The notes under the pieces: generated by a model
Told to the model about the DNA's origin: nothing
Seen by the model: the letters and a program-made list of their open reading frames with translations, nothing else
The model's database searches: none
Shown: positions 36,032 through 44,140 of the stretch, one piece after another
How positions within the stretch are numbered: position 1 is the stretch's first letter
Layout: every line of letters starts with the position of its first letter
Program-made: the position numbers and the translations under genes
Assembly (NCBI RefSeq): GCF_014145455.1
Contig: NZ_JACIVB010000033.1
Coordinates: 1 to 64,000 of the forward strand
Source: Limosilactobacillus rudii
GTDB lineage: Bacteria; Bacillota; Bacilli; Lactobacillales; Lactobacillaceae
Length of the DNA: 64,000 nucleotides
Reading direction: 5' to 3'

Positions 36032-36184
36032 AAAAACAGATTGATAGCGCATTCATCAACTGTAGTAATTATAATAATGAGTACGTCTTCAATGCACAGC
36101 TTAATTTGCGAGGAATTACACATCTTCTCACTGTTGTTTTAGCAAATTAGACGAACTATACAGTTAATTTTGGAGGGTTTCATC

Positions 36185-37606
36185 ATGGAAAGTCTTAATA
36201 ATAGTTTTCGTAAATTACCACAATATCCTAACAAAGTGATCCAATTCGGTGAAGGTAACTTTTTACGTGCTTTTATCGATTGGCAAATTCAACAAATGAA
36301 TAAGCAAGGATTGTTTAAGGGTGGCGTTCAAGTAGTGCAGCCACTACCAACTGGCCGGGTAAAGGAACTTGATGCTCAAGACGACCTTTACACTGTCTTA
36401 TTGGAAGGAATTCTTGATGGTAAGAAAGTACAAAGTCATGAAATTATTGAGTCTATCAATGGGACTGTTAACCCATATACTGAATATGATAAATATATGG
36501 CATTAGCTGAGGATGATAATATTGAAGTTATTTTCTCCAATACTACCGAAGCTGGGATTGCATTTGACGAAAATGATACCCTTGACAAGATTAAGCAGGG
36601 AGAAAAGAGCTCTTATCCAGCTAAATTAACAGCCTTACTCTATCATCGCTTTGAACTTGGTAAGAAAGGCTTTCATATTATCCCATGTGAGCTAATTAAC
36701 CACAATGGTGATGCCCTTAAGAAGACAATTTTACAATACGCTGACTTATGGAACCTTGGCGAAGATTTTGTAAATTGGATTAACAATGACAATGAATTCT
36801 ACTCAACATTGGTTGACCGAATTGTCCCTGGTTATCCACGTGATCGGGCAAAGGACCTTGAAGCGGAATGGGGATACAAGGACCAAAACATGGTCAAGAC
36901 AGAACCATTCCTAATCTTCGTAATCGAAGGGAATAAGGATATTGAAAAAGTACTCCCACTCAAGGAAGCAGGAATCAATCTTGTTGTTACTGATGATATG
37001 CAACCATACCGTAACCGGAAAGTATCCATTCTTAATGGACCACACACGACAATGTCACCAATTGGTCGGTTAGCTGGATTAGAAACAGTTGGTCAAGTAA
37101 TGGCTGACCGTGATTTCTACCGCTTTATTGATGATGAAATGCATAAGGAAATCATTCCAGTTGTTCCACTACCAAAGGATGAACTTGAAAGTTACGCAAA
37201 GGGAATTCAAGAACGGTTTGAAAATCCATATGTAAAACACCAATTGAGTGCTTTAGCGCTTAATAGTATTTCAAAGTATCGCGCACGGTTGTTACCTAAT
37301 TACAAGCGCTATTACGAAAAGTATGGGAAGTTGCCAAAACGGATGACCCTTGCGCTTGCTGCTTACTTATGGATTTACAATGGTAAGTCAGAATTTGACA
37401 TCAATGACACTGCTGATATTGTTGCCGGATTTGAAAAGATTAAGGGTACTGACGATTACATTCATGCTGCGCTTTCTAACCCTGATTTCTGGGGTAAGGA
37501 CCTCACGAAGATTCCGGGCTTAGAAGACCTAGTTACTAAGTATTACAATGAAATCGGCAACAAGGGAACTCGGCAAATTGTCCAGGAAATTAACGCAGAG
37601 GAGTAA
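36185..37606 (+). CDS. uxaB: Tagaturonate reductase (altronate oxidoreductase)
   Basis: UxaB reduces D-tagaturonate to D-altronate with NADH in galacturonate breakdown. The 473-residue protein belongs to the mannitol dehydrogenase family. It has the nucleotide-binding N-terminus VIQFGEGNFLRAFIDWQ, a VIFSNTTEAGIAF segment, and the catalytic RKVSILNGPHTTMSP with Lys, Asn and His. The start is the ATG at 36185 after TGGAGG; a TTG at 36170 lies on that site. It heads a six-gene operon and overlaps nothing; uxaA1 begins four bases after its stop. Confidence 0.93.
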   Translation: MESLNNSFRKLPQYPNKVIQFGEGNFLRAFIDWQIQQMNKQGLFKGGVQVVQPLPTGRVKELDAQDDLYTVLLEGILDGKKVQSHEIIESINGTVNPYTEYDKYMALAEDDNIEVIFSNTTEAGIAFDENDTLDKIKQGEKSSYPAKLTALLYHRFELGKKGFHIIPCELINHNGDALKKTILQYADLWNLGEDFVNWINNDNEFYSTLVDRIVPGYPRDRAKDLEAEWGYKDQNMVKTEPFLIFVIEGNKDIEKVLPLKEAGINLVVTDDMQPYRNRKVSILNGPHTTMSPIGRLAGLETVGQVMADRDFYRFIDDEMHKEIIPVVPLPKDELESYAKGIQERFENPYVKHQLSALALNSISKYRARLLPNYKRYYEKYGKLPKRMTLALAAYLWIYNGKSEFDINDTADIVAGFEKIKGTDDYIHAALSNPDFWGKDLTKIPGLEDLVTKYYNEIGNKGTRQIVQEINAEE

Positions 37607-37610
37607 TCTT

Positions 37611-39077
37611 ATGAAAAAGCTGCTTATCCTAAATTCAAATGATAACGTAGCCATTGCAACTACCGATATTTCGGCGCAGTCAACAATTAACATTGACAAT
37701 AATAAATTGGTTATTCACGAAGATATTCCAGTTGGCAACAAAGTTTTATTGACTGATGCACAAGAAGGAACTACTATTATTAAATTTGGTCAGCCAATTG
37801 GTCAATTAACAACCAGTTTATCAGCTGGATCGTTAGTCAATAAGCGTAACTTAACGAGTGATGTTAGCGATACCGACGCAGTGAGTGCAGAAAGTATTGA
37901 GCTACCAAACTCAAATCAAAAGACTTTCATGGGTTACCGGCGGAAAAACGGTAAGGTTGGTATTCGTAACGACCTTTACATTGTGCCAACTGTTGGTTGC
38001 ATTACTCCTTTAATGGACGTAATGGTGCAACAATTTAAAGCTAAGCACCCTGACAATGGCTCATTTGACAATATTATTCTCCTCAAACATCCATACGGGT
38101 GCTCTCAACTTGGTGATGACTTTGAGCAAACTAGACATATCTTGTGCGATGCCGCTCTTCATCCTAATGCGGGAGGAGTCTTAGTATTCGGCCTTGGTTG
38201 TGAAAATAACCAAATGGACGGAATGAAGGCCGAAATTGAGCAGATGGAAGGTATTGATAACCAACGAATGAAGTTCTTAGTTGCCCAAGAGGTAAAGGAT
38301 GAATTTGCTAATGCTCAGCAGATGCTTGAAGAATTAAATGATGCGGCTGCAAATGATCACCGTGTTCCAGTGCCATTAAGTGAACTTAAAGTTGGACTAC
38401 AAAGTGTTCGGCCTGATGGATTAAGTACAATCACTGCTGATCGATTAATTGCTGGTGTTTCTAGTTACATTACTGAAAATGGTGGAACCGTTACCTTGAC
38501 TGGAATTCCGGCATTAGCAGGTGCTAAGCAGGAGATCATTAATCGCACTACTAATAAGCAGGCTGCTACACAAGTTGAAAAAATTTTTGACAATTTTAAG
38601 CAGTATTATGCTCACTTTGATACCGAAATGGCAAAAGAACCAACGGATGAAGAAGACAAGATTGGCATCTCAACTGCAAAAGAACGGGCATTAACAATTT
38701 TGCAACTTGCCGGCAATGGTGAAGTAAGTACCGCTGTGCCTTATGGTCAAAAATTAACTCAATCGGGAATTAATCTGATTGAAAGTCCTAATAACGACTT
38801 GATTGATTCTTCAGCAGAAGCTTCTGCTGATTGTCAAATGGTTATCGTAAGTACTGGAAAGGGAACGCCATATTCAACCTATGTGCCAACAATTAAGGTG
38901 TCGTCCAATACTGCTCTTGCTGAAAAGAAGCAGCGATGGATTGATGTTGATGGTGAAACAACAACAGCAGACCAACTACTAGACTATGTTTTAGCAGTAG
39001 CAAACGGTGAAAAGACAAGTAATGAAAAGACCGGTTTACATGGTTTAGCTATTTTTAAGATTGGTGTCACGGAATAA
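37611..39077 (+). CDS. uxaA1: Altronate dehydratase paralogue 1 (UxaA family), half of the active-site motifs
   Basis: UxaA enzymes dehydrate D-altronate to 2-keto-3-deoxygluconate. This 488-residue paralogue keeps the TVGC block (C130), HPYGCSQLGDD (160-170) and GLGCENNQ (194-201). It lacks the second set of family motifs: CGGSDGLSG reads QSVRPDGLS (264-272), EVPEMFGAE reads GIPALAGAK (298-306), and the NPSPGNKAGG and KSLGCTQK blocks are unrecognisable (about 343-368). The N-terminal SAF domain has also lost its GEHVHxHN residues. The second copy in this operon keeps exactly what is missing here. Likely one subunit of a heteromeric enzyme. Start at 37611 behind GAGGAG. Confidence 0.85.
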   Translation: MKKLLILNSNDNVAIATTDISAQSTINIDNNKLVIHEDIPVGNKVLLTDAQEGTTIIKFGQPIGQLTTSLSAGSLVNKRNLTSDVSDTDAVSAESIELPNSNQKTFMGYRRKNGKVGIRNDLYIVPTVGCITPLMDVMVQQFKAKHPDNGSFDNIILLKHPYGCSQLGDDFEQTRHILCDAALHPNAGGVLVFGLGCENNQMDGMKAEIEQMEGIDNQRMKFLVAQEVKDEFANAQQMLEELNDAAANDHRVPVPLSELKVGLQSVRPDGLSTITADRLIAGVSSYITENGGTVTLTGIPALAGAKQEIINRTTNKQAATQVEKIFDNFKQYYAHFDTEMAKEPTDEEDKIGISTAKERALTILQLAGNGEVSTAVPYGQKLTQSGINLIESPNNDLIDSSAEASADCQMVIVSTGKGTPYSTYVPTIKVSSNTALAEKKQRWIDVDGETTTADQLLDYVLAVANGEKTSNEKTGLHGLAIFKIGVTE

Positions 39078-39091
39078 ACGGGGGATCCAAA

Positions 39092-39973
39092 ATGCAAATT
39101 ATTGAAAATAGAGAGTTTCGTGCTGAAATCGACGAACACGGTGCTCAGTTGACCCATCTCTATAATAAGAAAGCTGACTTTGACTACATTTGGAATGGTC
39201 AAGAATGGGGTAAGCATGCTCCTGTTCTTTTCCCGGCAATTGGACGGTCAAATAAAGATCAATATGTTCTTAATGGTAAGACATACTCAATGCCTCAGCA
39301 TGGTTTTGTTGCTGATGAAGATTTTACTGTTCGTACGCACGAACCTAATATTTTAACCCTAGTATTAAAAGCAAATGATCGTACGAAAGAGCTCTATCCG
39401 TTTGATTTTGAATTAGCAATTACCTTTACTTTATTAAGTACTGGATTATCATTAAGCTTTGAAGTTACTAATAAGTCGGCAGAGACAATGCCATTCTCGC
39501 TAGGATCGCATCCAGCATTTAATGTTCCAATCAATGGTGTTGGTAAATTTGATAATTACCGTGTGAGATTCACTAGCACAGATGATGATTTAAGTGTTTA
39601 TGAAATAGTTAAAACTCCTGCGCCATACCGGACGGGAAAGCAGGAACCATTATTGAATTCTAGTGGAAATTTATTGGAACTTAATTATGAAACATTTAAA
39701 CCTGGCTTGCGTATTATTACCAATTCAGGAATCAAGAGTGTAAAACTTTATTCACCGTTAACCAGTCACCAGATTCAACTTGACATCGATCAATTTAAGA
39801 ATGTGTGCTTATGGACTAAGGAAGATGAAGATTGCTCTTTCTTATGTATTGAACCATTTAATGGCTTGCCTGATGTTTTAGGTGAACCAGTTGATTGGAT
39901 GCAAAAAGAAGGCAATTTATTCCTTGATGCAAATAGTTCACAAGTTTATCAATACGAAATGCACTTATCGTAA
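39092..39973 (+). CDS. Aldose 1-epimerase family protein
   Basis: The 293-residue beta-sandwich protein belongs to the galactose mutarotase-like superfamily (LacX/YphB-type). Characteristic are YIWNGQEWGKHAPVLFPAIG (about 31-50), PQHGFVADEDF (about 70-80, with a catalytic His) and FSLGSHPAFNVP (about 145-156). It probably interconverts anomers of a sugar acid or its precursor in the uronate pathway. It lies between uxaA1 and kdgA in the operon, with 14- and 18-base gaps. Confidence 0.85.
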   Translation: MQIIENREFRAEIDEHGAQLTHLYNKKADFDYIWNGQEWGKHAPVLFPAIGRSNKDQYVLNGKTYSMPQHGFVADEDFTVRTHEPNILTLVLKANDRTKELYPFDFELAITFTLLSTGLSLSFEVTNKSAETMPFSLGSHPAFNVPINGVGKFDNYRVRFTSTDDDLSVYEIVKTPAPYRTGKQEPLLNSSGNLLELNYETFKPGLRIITNSGIKSVKLYSPLTSHQIQLDIDQFKNVCLWTKEDEDCSFLCIEPFNGLPDVLGEPVDWMQKEGNLFLDANSSQVYQYEMHLS

Positions 39974-39991
39974 AGAAGGAGATTATTAATT

Positions 39992-40651
39992 ATGTTACCA
40001 AAATTTGAAGCATTAAAAGCAGTAGAAAAGGCCGGAGTTGTCGCCGTTGTTCGTGGGCGGAGCGAAGAAAATTCATATAAGATTTCTAAGGCAAGTATTG
40101 AGGGTGGAGTAAAAGCAATCGAATTAGCCTTTACATCACCAAATGCTGACGTAACAATTAAGCGGCTTAGTGAAGAATATGCTAATGATTCATCAGTTGT
40201 TGTCGGTGCTGGAACTGTCCTTGATGCGCCAACAGCTCGTTTAGCAATGATTGCAGGAGCAAAGTTTATTGTTAGTCCTTCATATAATCCAGAAGTTGCT
40301 AAGCTTTGTAACCTCTATTGCGTCCCATACATGCCAGGTTGCTTTACGCCAACAGAAGTTCAACATGCTCTTGAAACTGGTGCCGACGTTATTAAGATCT
40401 TCCCAGGTGCGATTGCTACCCAAAAGATGATTCCAGAACTACAAGGCCCATTCCCACAAGCAAATATTATGCCTAGTGGTGGTGTTTCCCTTGACAACAT
40501 GGCAGAATGGTTCAATGCTGGTGCTTTTGTTGTTGGTGCCGGTGGTAGCCTAGTAGGCCCAGGTGCTGATGGTGATTACGATCAAGTTAAGGAAAATGCG
40601 CAAAAGTTCCATGCTGAATTTGAACGGATTCAAAAGGAAGCTAACAAATAA
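39992..40651 (+). CDS. kdgA: 2-keto-3-deoxy-6-phosphogluconate aldolase
   Basis: KdgA (Eda-type, class I) splits KDPG into pyruvate and glyceraldehyde-3-phosphate, the last island-specific step. The 219-residue TIM barrel has E44 (AIELAF), VGAGTVLD (71-78), the Schiff-base lysine K135 in VIKIFPGA, and the phosphate-binding MPSGGV near the C-terminus. It is third after uxaB in the operon; the strong AGAAGGAG site precedes it. Confidence 0.93.
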   Translation: MLPKFEALKAVEKAGVVAVVRGRSEENSYKISKASIEGGVKAIELAFTSPNADVTIKRLSEEYANDSSVVVGAGTVLDAPTARLAMIAGAKFIVSPSYNPEVAKLCNLYCVPYMPGCFTPTEVQHALETGADVIKIFPGAIATQKMIPELQGPFPQANIMPSGGVSLDNMAEWFNAGAFVVGAGGSLVGPGADGDYDQVKENAQKFHAEFERIQKEANK

Positions 40652-40686
40652 TTGTTACTTCTGAAATAAGAAGGAGTTTGAGTATA

Positions 40687-42192
40687 ATGAACAATTTCAT
40701 TATTTTGGACGACCACGATATTGTCGCTGTTGCCCTCCAAGATATCAAAAAAGGGGCAGTGCTTAAAACGAAGAATCATGGCGATGTTACCGTTCTTGAA
40801 GATATTACACGTGGACATAAGATTGCGCTAGAAGATATTGCTAAGGGCGAAGATATCATTAAGTATGGATATCCAATCGGTCATGCCACTCAGGATATTA
40901 AGCGGGGGGAACATGTACACGTTCATAATATCGCCACTAATTTATCCGGTGAGCTAACCTATCATTACGACCCAATCGAAATCAATACTAAGGCTAAGAA
41001 AGATAACCGGACTTTTATGGGTTACAAACGGCCAAATGGTAAAGTAGGGATTCGAAATGACCTGTATATTATCCCAGTTGTTGGTTCTGTTAGTGAAACT
41101 CTTGATCCGCTAGTTGACGAGTTCAAGGCCTTGCATCCGGATAATGGTAATTTTGATAATGTTATTGCCCTTAAGCATACCTATGGGTTTGATACCCCTG
41201 CAGATAATTACGAACATGCACGGAAGATTTTAGTTGATGCCGCAATGCAGCCTAATGCTGGTGCCGTGTTGATTTGTGGCTTAGATTGTGCTGATGACAG
41301 TGAATTAGAAAAAATGAAACAGGCCCTCAATGAAGCAACAGGGGGGATTGATGAACGTCGAATTAAGTTCTTATCTTCCGCTGATAGCGACGATGAGATC
41401 ATGGATGGTTTAGACCTGTTTGAAGAGTTAAATGATGCGGTAAGTGACGATCAACGGACACCACAGCCATTAAGTGAGTTAAAGATTGGGCTAAAGTGTG
41501 GAGGTTCTGACGGACTATCAGGCGTTACCGCCAATCCATTGCTTGGCCGCCTTTCTGATTTCGTTGATGCGCAAGGTGGGACGACCGTTTTATCAGAAGT
41601 TCCTGAAATGTTTGGTGCAGAACAAATCTTGATGTCAAGAGCGCGAGATAAGGAAACATTTGATAAAATTGTTAATTTGATTAATAACTTCAAAGCTTAC
41701 TTTGAGAGTTTCCATCAGCCAATTTATGAAAACCCATCACCAGGTAATAAAGCGGGAGGAATATCAACTCTTGAGGATAAGTCGCTGGGATGTACGCAAA
41801 AGTCTGGTTCCTCAGCGGTCAATGATGTTTTGCAATATGGTGATAAGCTGAAGACTAAGGGACTAAACTTACTACAAGCACCAGGTAATGATCTTGTATC
41901 GTCATCGGCAGAAGCTTCGGCTGATTGTCAAATGGTTTTGTTCACGACTGGTCGGGGGACGCCATTTGCTACTTATGTTCCAACAGTGAAGGTATCCTCT
42001 AATTCTTATATTGCTAATTTGAAGCCACGGTGGATTGATTTTGATGCTGGACGGTTGATGAATGAATCGATGGATGACCTCGCGGATGAATTTATTCAAT
42101 TTATCATTGACGTTGCCAGTGGTAAGAAGACAAATAACGAGAAATACAATGTTCACGGCATTGCAATCTTTAAGACTGGTGTCACTGAATAA
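40687..42192 (+). CDS. uxaA2: Altronate dehydratase paralogue 2 (UxaA family), complementary half of the motifs
   Basis: The 501-residue UxaA paralogue keeps the SAF-domain residues GEHVHVHN (74-81), CGGSDGLSGVTANP (271-284), EVPEMFGAE (304-312), NPSPGNKAGG (349-358), KSLGCTQK (365-372) and TTGRGTP (420-426). It has lost the first set: TVGC reads VVGS (131-134), HTYGCSQLGDD reads HTYGFDTPADN (164-174), and GLGCENNQ reads GLDCADDS (198-205). UxaA1 shows the opposite pattern. Neither copy alone has a full canonical site. It starts at the ATG at 40687, ten bases after AAGGAG. Confidence 0.85.
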   Translation: MNNFIILDDHDIVAVALQDIKKGAVLKTKNHGDVTVLEDITRGHKIALEDIAKGEDIIKYGYPIGHATQDIKRGEHVHVHNIATNLSGELTYHYDPIEINTKAKKDNRTFMGYKRPNGKVGIRNDLYIIPVVGSVSETLDPLVDEFKALHPDNGNFDNVIALKHTYGFDTPADNYEHARKILVDAAMQPNAGAVLICGLDCADDSELEKMKQALNEATGGIDERRIKFLSSADSDDEIMDGLDLFEELNDAVSDDQRTPQPLSELKIGLKCGGSDGLSGVTANPLLGRLSDFVDAQGGTTVLSEVPEMFGAEQILMSRARDKETFDKIVNLINNFKAYFESFHQPIYENPSPGNKAGGISTLEDKSLGCTQKSGSSAVNDVLQYGDKLKTKGLNLLQAPGNDLVSSSAEASADCQMVLFTTGRGTPFATYVPTVKVSSNSYIANLKPRWIDFDAGRLMNESMDDLADEFIQFIIDVASGKKTNNEKYNVHGIAIFKTGVTE

Positions 42193-42210
42193 TTAAGGGA
42201 GTGACGTAAA

Positions 42211-43236
42211 ATGAGTAAAATTGTTACGTTTGGTGAAATGATGATGCGGCTTAAGCCAACTGATAAAAAACGGATGCTCCAAGCTGACCAGTTTGATGTT
42301 AATTATGGTGGTTCCGAAGCAAATGTTGCAGTATCATTGAGTCTATTTGGTGATCAGGCAGCCTTTGTATCCAAGTTTCCGAAAAATGTATTAGGACAAG
42401 CTGCTACTGATAAATTACGTGAATATGGTGTTGACACATCATTACTGCAATATGGTGGTCCGCGGTTGGGTATTTACTTCTTTGAAAAGGGTGCAAGTAT
42501 TCGTTCAACTAAAGTTACCTATGACCGGGCAGGCAGTTCATTTGCAACTTCTAAAGCCGATGAGTATGACTGGGCAACAATATTAAAAGGTGCAGATTAC
42601 TTCTACTTTAGCGGAATTACTGCCGCTCTTTCTGATGAGATGCGCAAAACACTGCTAACGGCATGCGAATACTGTAAGGAAAATGGTATTAAGATTGCCT
42701 GTGATCTTAACTTCCGGGGGAAATTATGGACCCCAGCAGAGGCACAGGCATACATGGAGAAGATTATGCCATACTTGACGATTTGCCTTGTTCACGATGA
42801 AGACTTCGAACAAAGCCTTGGTATCTATGCCTTTGATGGCGATATGTCACGAGGAATCGAGCAAAAGGATACCTTTATTCACGGAATGAAAGAGATTGTT
42901 AAGCAATATCCAAATATTAAAGTTGTCGCTAGCGTGCTACGCAATATCCAGTCCGTCGATAAGTCGACGTGGATGGCACTAATGCTAAAAGATGGTCAGA
43001 TATATGAGAGTCCAGCATATGCGATTGATGTTCTTGAAGGCGTTGCTGGCGGGGATGCGTTTGGTGCTGGCCTGATGCACGGTGTATTAAATGATACTGA
43101 TCCCCAAGAAACAATTGATTATGCGATTGCAGCGAGTGTCCTCAAGCTAACCGTTCTTGGTGACTTGAATATCTCAACTAAGGAAGATGTTGAAGCTGTT
43201 ATGAAGGGTGGCGCCGGAACACGGGTCTCCCGATAA
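42211..43236 (+). CDS. kdgK: 2-keto-3-deoxygluconate kinase
   Basis: KdgK phosphorylates 2-keto-3-deoxygluconate to KDPG, the point where galacturonate, glucuronate and unsaturated uronate routes merge. The 341-residue PfkB-family protein has the N-terminal NYGGSEANVAVSLSLFG sugar-binding motif (about 31-47) and the C-terminal GVAGGDAFGAGL motif with the catalytic Asp (about residue 280). It is last in the uxaB operon and is followed by a terminator shared with the converging GntR gene. Confidence 0.92.
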   Translation: MSKIVTFGEMMMRLKPTDKKRMLQADQFDVNYGGSEANVAVSLSLFGDQAAFVSKFPKNVLGQAATDKLREYGVDTSLLQYGGPRLGIYFFEKGASIRSTKVTYDRAGSSFATSKADEYDWATILKGADYFYFSGITAALSDEMRKTLLTACEYCKENGIKIACDLNFRGKLWTPAEAQAYMEKIMPYLTICLVHDEDFEQSLGIYAFDGDMSRGIEQKDTFIHGMKEIVKQYPNIKVVASVLRNIQSVDKSTWMALMLKDGQIYESPAYAIDVLEGVAGGDAFGAGLMHGVLNDTDPQETIDYAIAASVLKLTVLGDLNISTKEDVEAVMKGGAGTRVSR

Positions 43237-43262
43237 AGTGAAAATTTGTAATAACTAATATA

Positions 43263-43302
43263 AAAGCAGTAAGCTCTTCACAAAAAAGATACTTACTGCT
43301 TT
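43263..43302. terminator. Bidirectional terminator between kdgK and gntR
   Basis: AAAGCAGTAAG pairs with CTTACTGCTTT around an 18-base loop, with A and T on the flanks. Confidence 0.85.
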
Positions 43303-43304
43303 AT

Positions 43305-43988
43305 TTAATTTACATTATCAAAATAGTTAGGGAAGGATTTAATAAGTGACTCCTCCTCATCAAGCATCCGGTGCATGTGGTTAGCTGTTAGCCGGTCAGC
43401 TTCATTGACATCATTAGCTTTGATTGCATCGTAAATGGCAACGTGTTCTTCAATTAATCCCTGCCAGGATAACTTTTGCACTTTTAAACGTAGAAAACGG
43501 AACCGATTAAACTGAATATTGATTTTCTTAAGCCAATCCCATACGCGTTGGTGGTTGGTAAGCTTATAAAAGTACTCGTGAAAGACATCATCACTGTCTA
43601 AAAAGGCAGGAAAGTTGTCCTCTTCACGGGTTCTTTTTTGATTTTCAATGATTCGCTCTAGGTCAGCAGTTTCTTCAGTAGATAATTTTATTGTTGCGGC
43701 CTCGCGCATAATCCGCCGTTCAACACTAGCACGAACAAAACGAGCATCTAAAACATCTTTTAAATCAATTTTAGAGATATATGTTCCAGACTGCGGGATT
43801 ACATTGATCAAGCGGTCCTGTCGTAATTGCAGGAGGGCTTCCCTAACAGGGGTCCGACCAATTTGGAGGTCATCTTCTATTTTCTTTTCAGAAATCTTTT
43901 GTCCAGGCTCATATTCGGCATCAATAATCTTTTTTAAGATAATGTCATAAGCCTGACCGGTTAAGTCATTTCGTGAGTAACTAGGCAT
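43305..43988 (-). CDS. GntR-family (FadR/FCD) regulator of uronate genes
   Basis: The 227-residue regulator has a winged helix (about 8-75, with KISEKKIEDDLQIGRTPVREALLQL) and an all-helical FCD effector domain (about 85-215) that usually binds organic acids through metal-coordinating His and Asp. UxuR/ExuR of other bacteria belong to this class. It is divergent from uxuB, so it probably represses that promoter. The shared palindromic element at 44095 and 35606 is the best candidate operator. The effector is likely a uronate or its keto form, by inference. Confidence 0.85.
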   Translation of the reverse strand: MPSYSRNDLTGQAYDIILKKIIDAEYEPGQKISEKKIEDDLQIGRTPVREALLQLRQDRLINVIPQSGTYISKIDLKDVLDARFVRASVERRIMREAATIKLSTEETADLERIIENQKRTREEDNFPAFLDSDDVFHEYFYKLTNHQRVWDWLKKINIQFNRFRFLRLKVQKLSWQGLIEEHVAIYDAIKANDVNEADRLTANHMHRMLDEEESLIKSFPNYFDNVN

Positions 43989-44059
43989 TATTGCAACGTC
44001 CTTTCTAATATTTTAATTATAGCGTGTTTGCTAATAAAAATGCAATTTCTAATATAACA

Positions 44060-44112
44060 TTGACAAATTATCTGAAAGCGTTTACTATAAAGGCAACTGA
44101 TATATTAGTATA
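44060..44112 (+). promoter_or_regulatory. uxuB promoter with overlapping cre and downstream operator
   Basis: TTGACA (44060-44065) and TACTAT (44083-44088) are 17 bases apart. The cre TCTGAAAGCGTTTACTA (44071-44087) covers the spacer and -10. AACTGATATATTAGTATA (44095-44112) follows and is identical in reverse complement to 35606-35623. The arrangement implies CcpA repression and a local, probably GntR, operator. Confidence 0.75.
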
Positions 44113-44140
44113 TTACTTCTAAAGGAAGGAAGCGCTGTTA

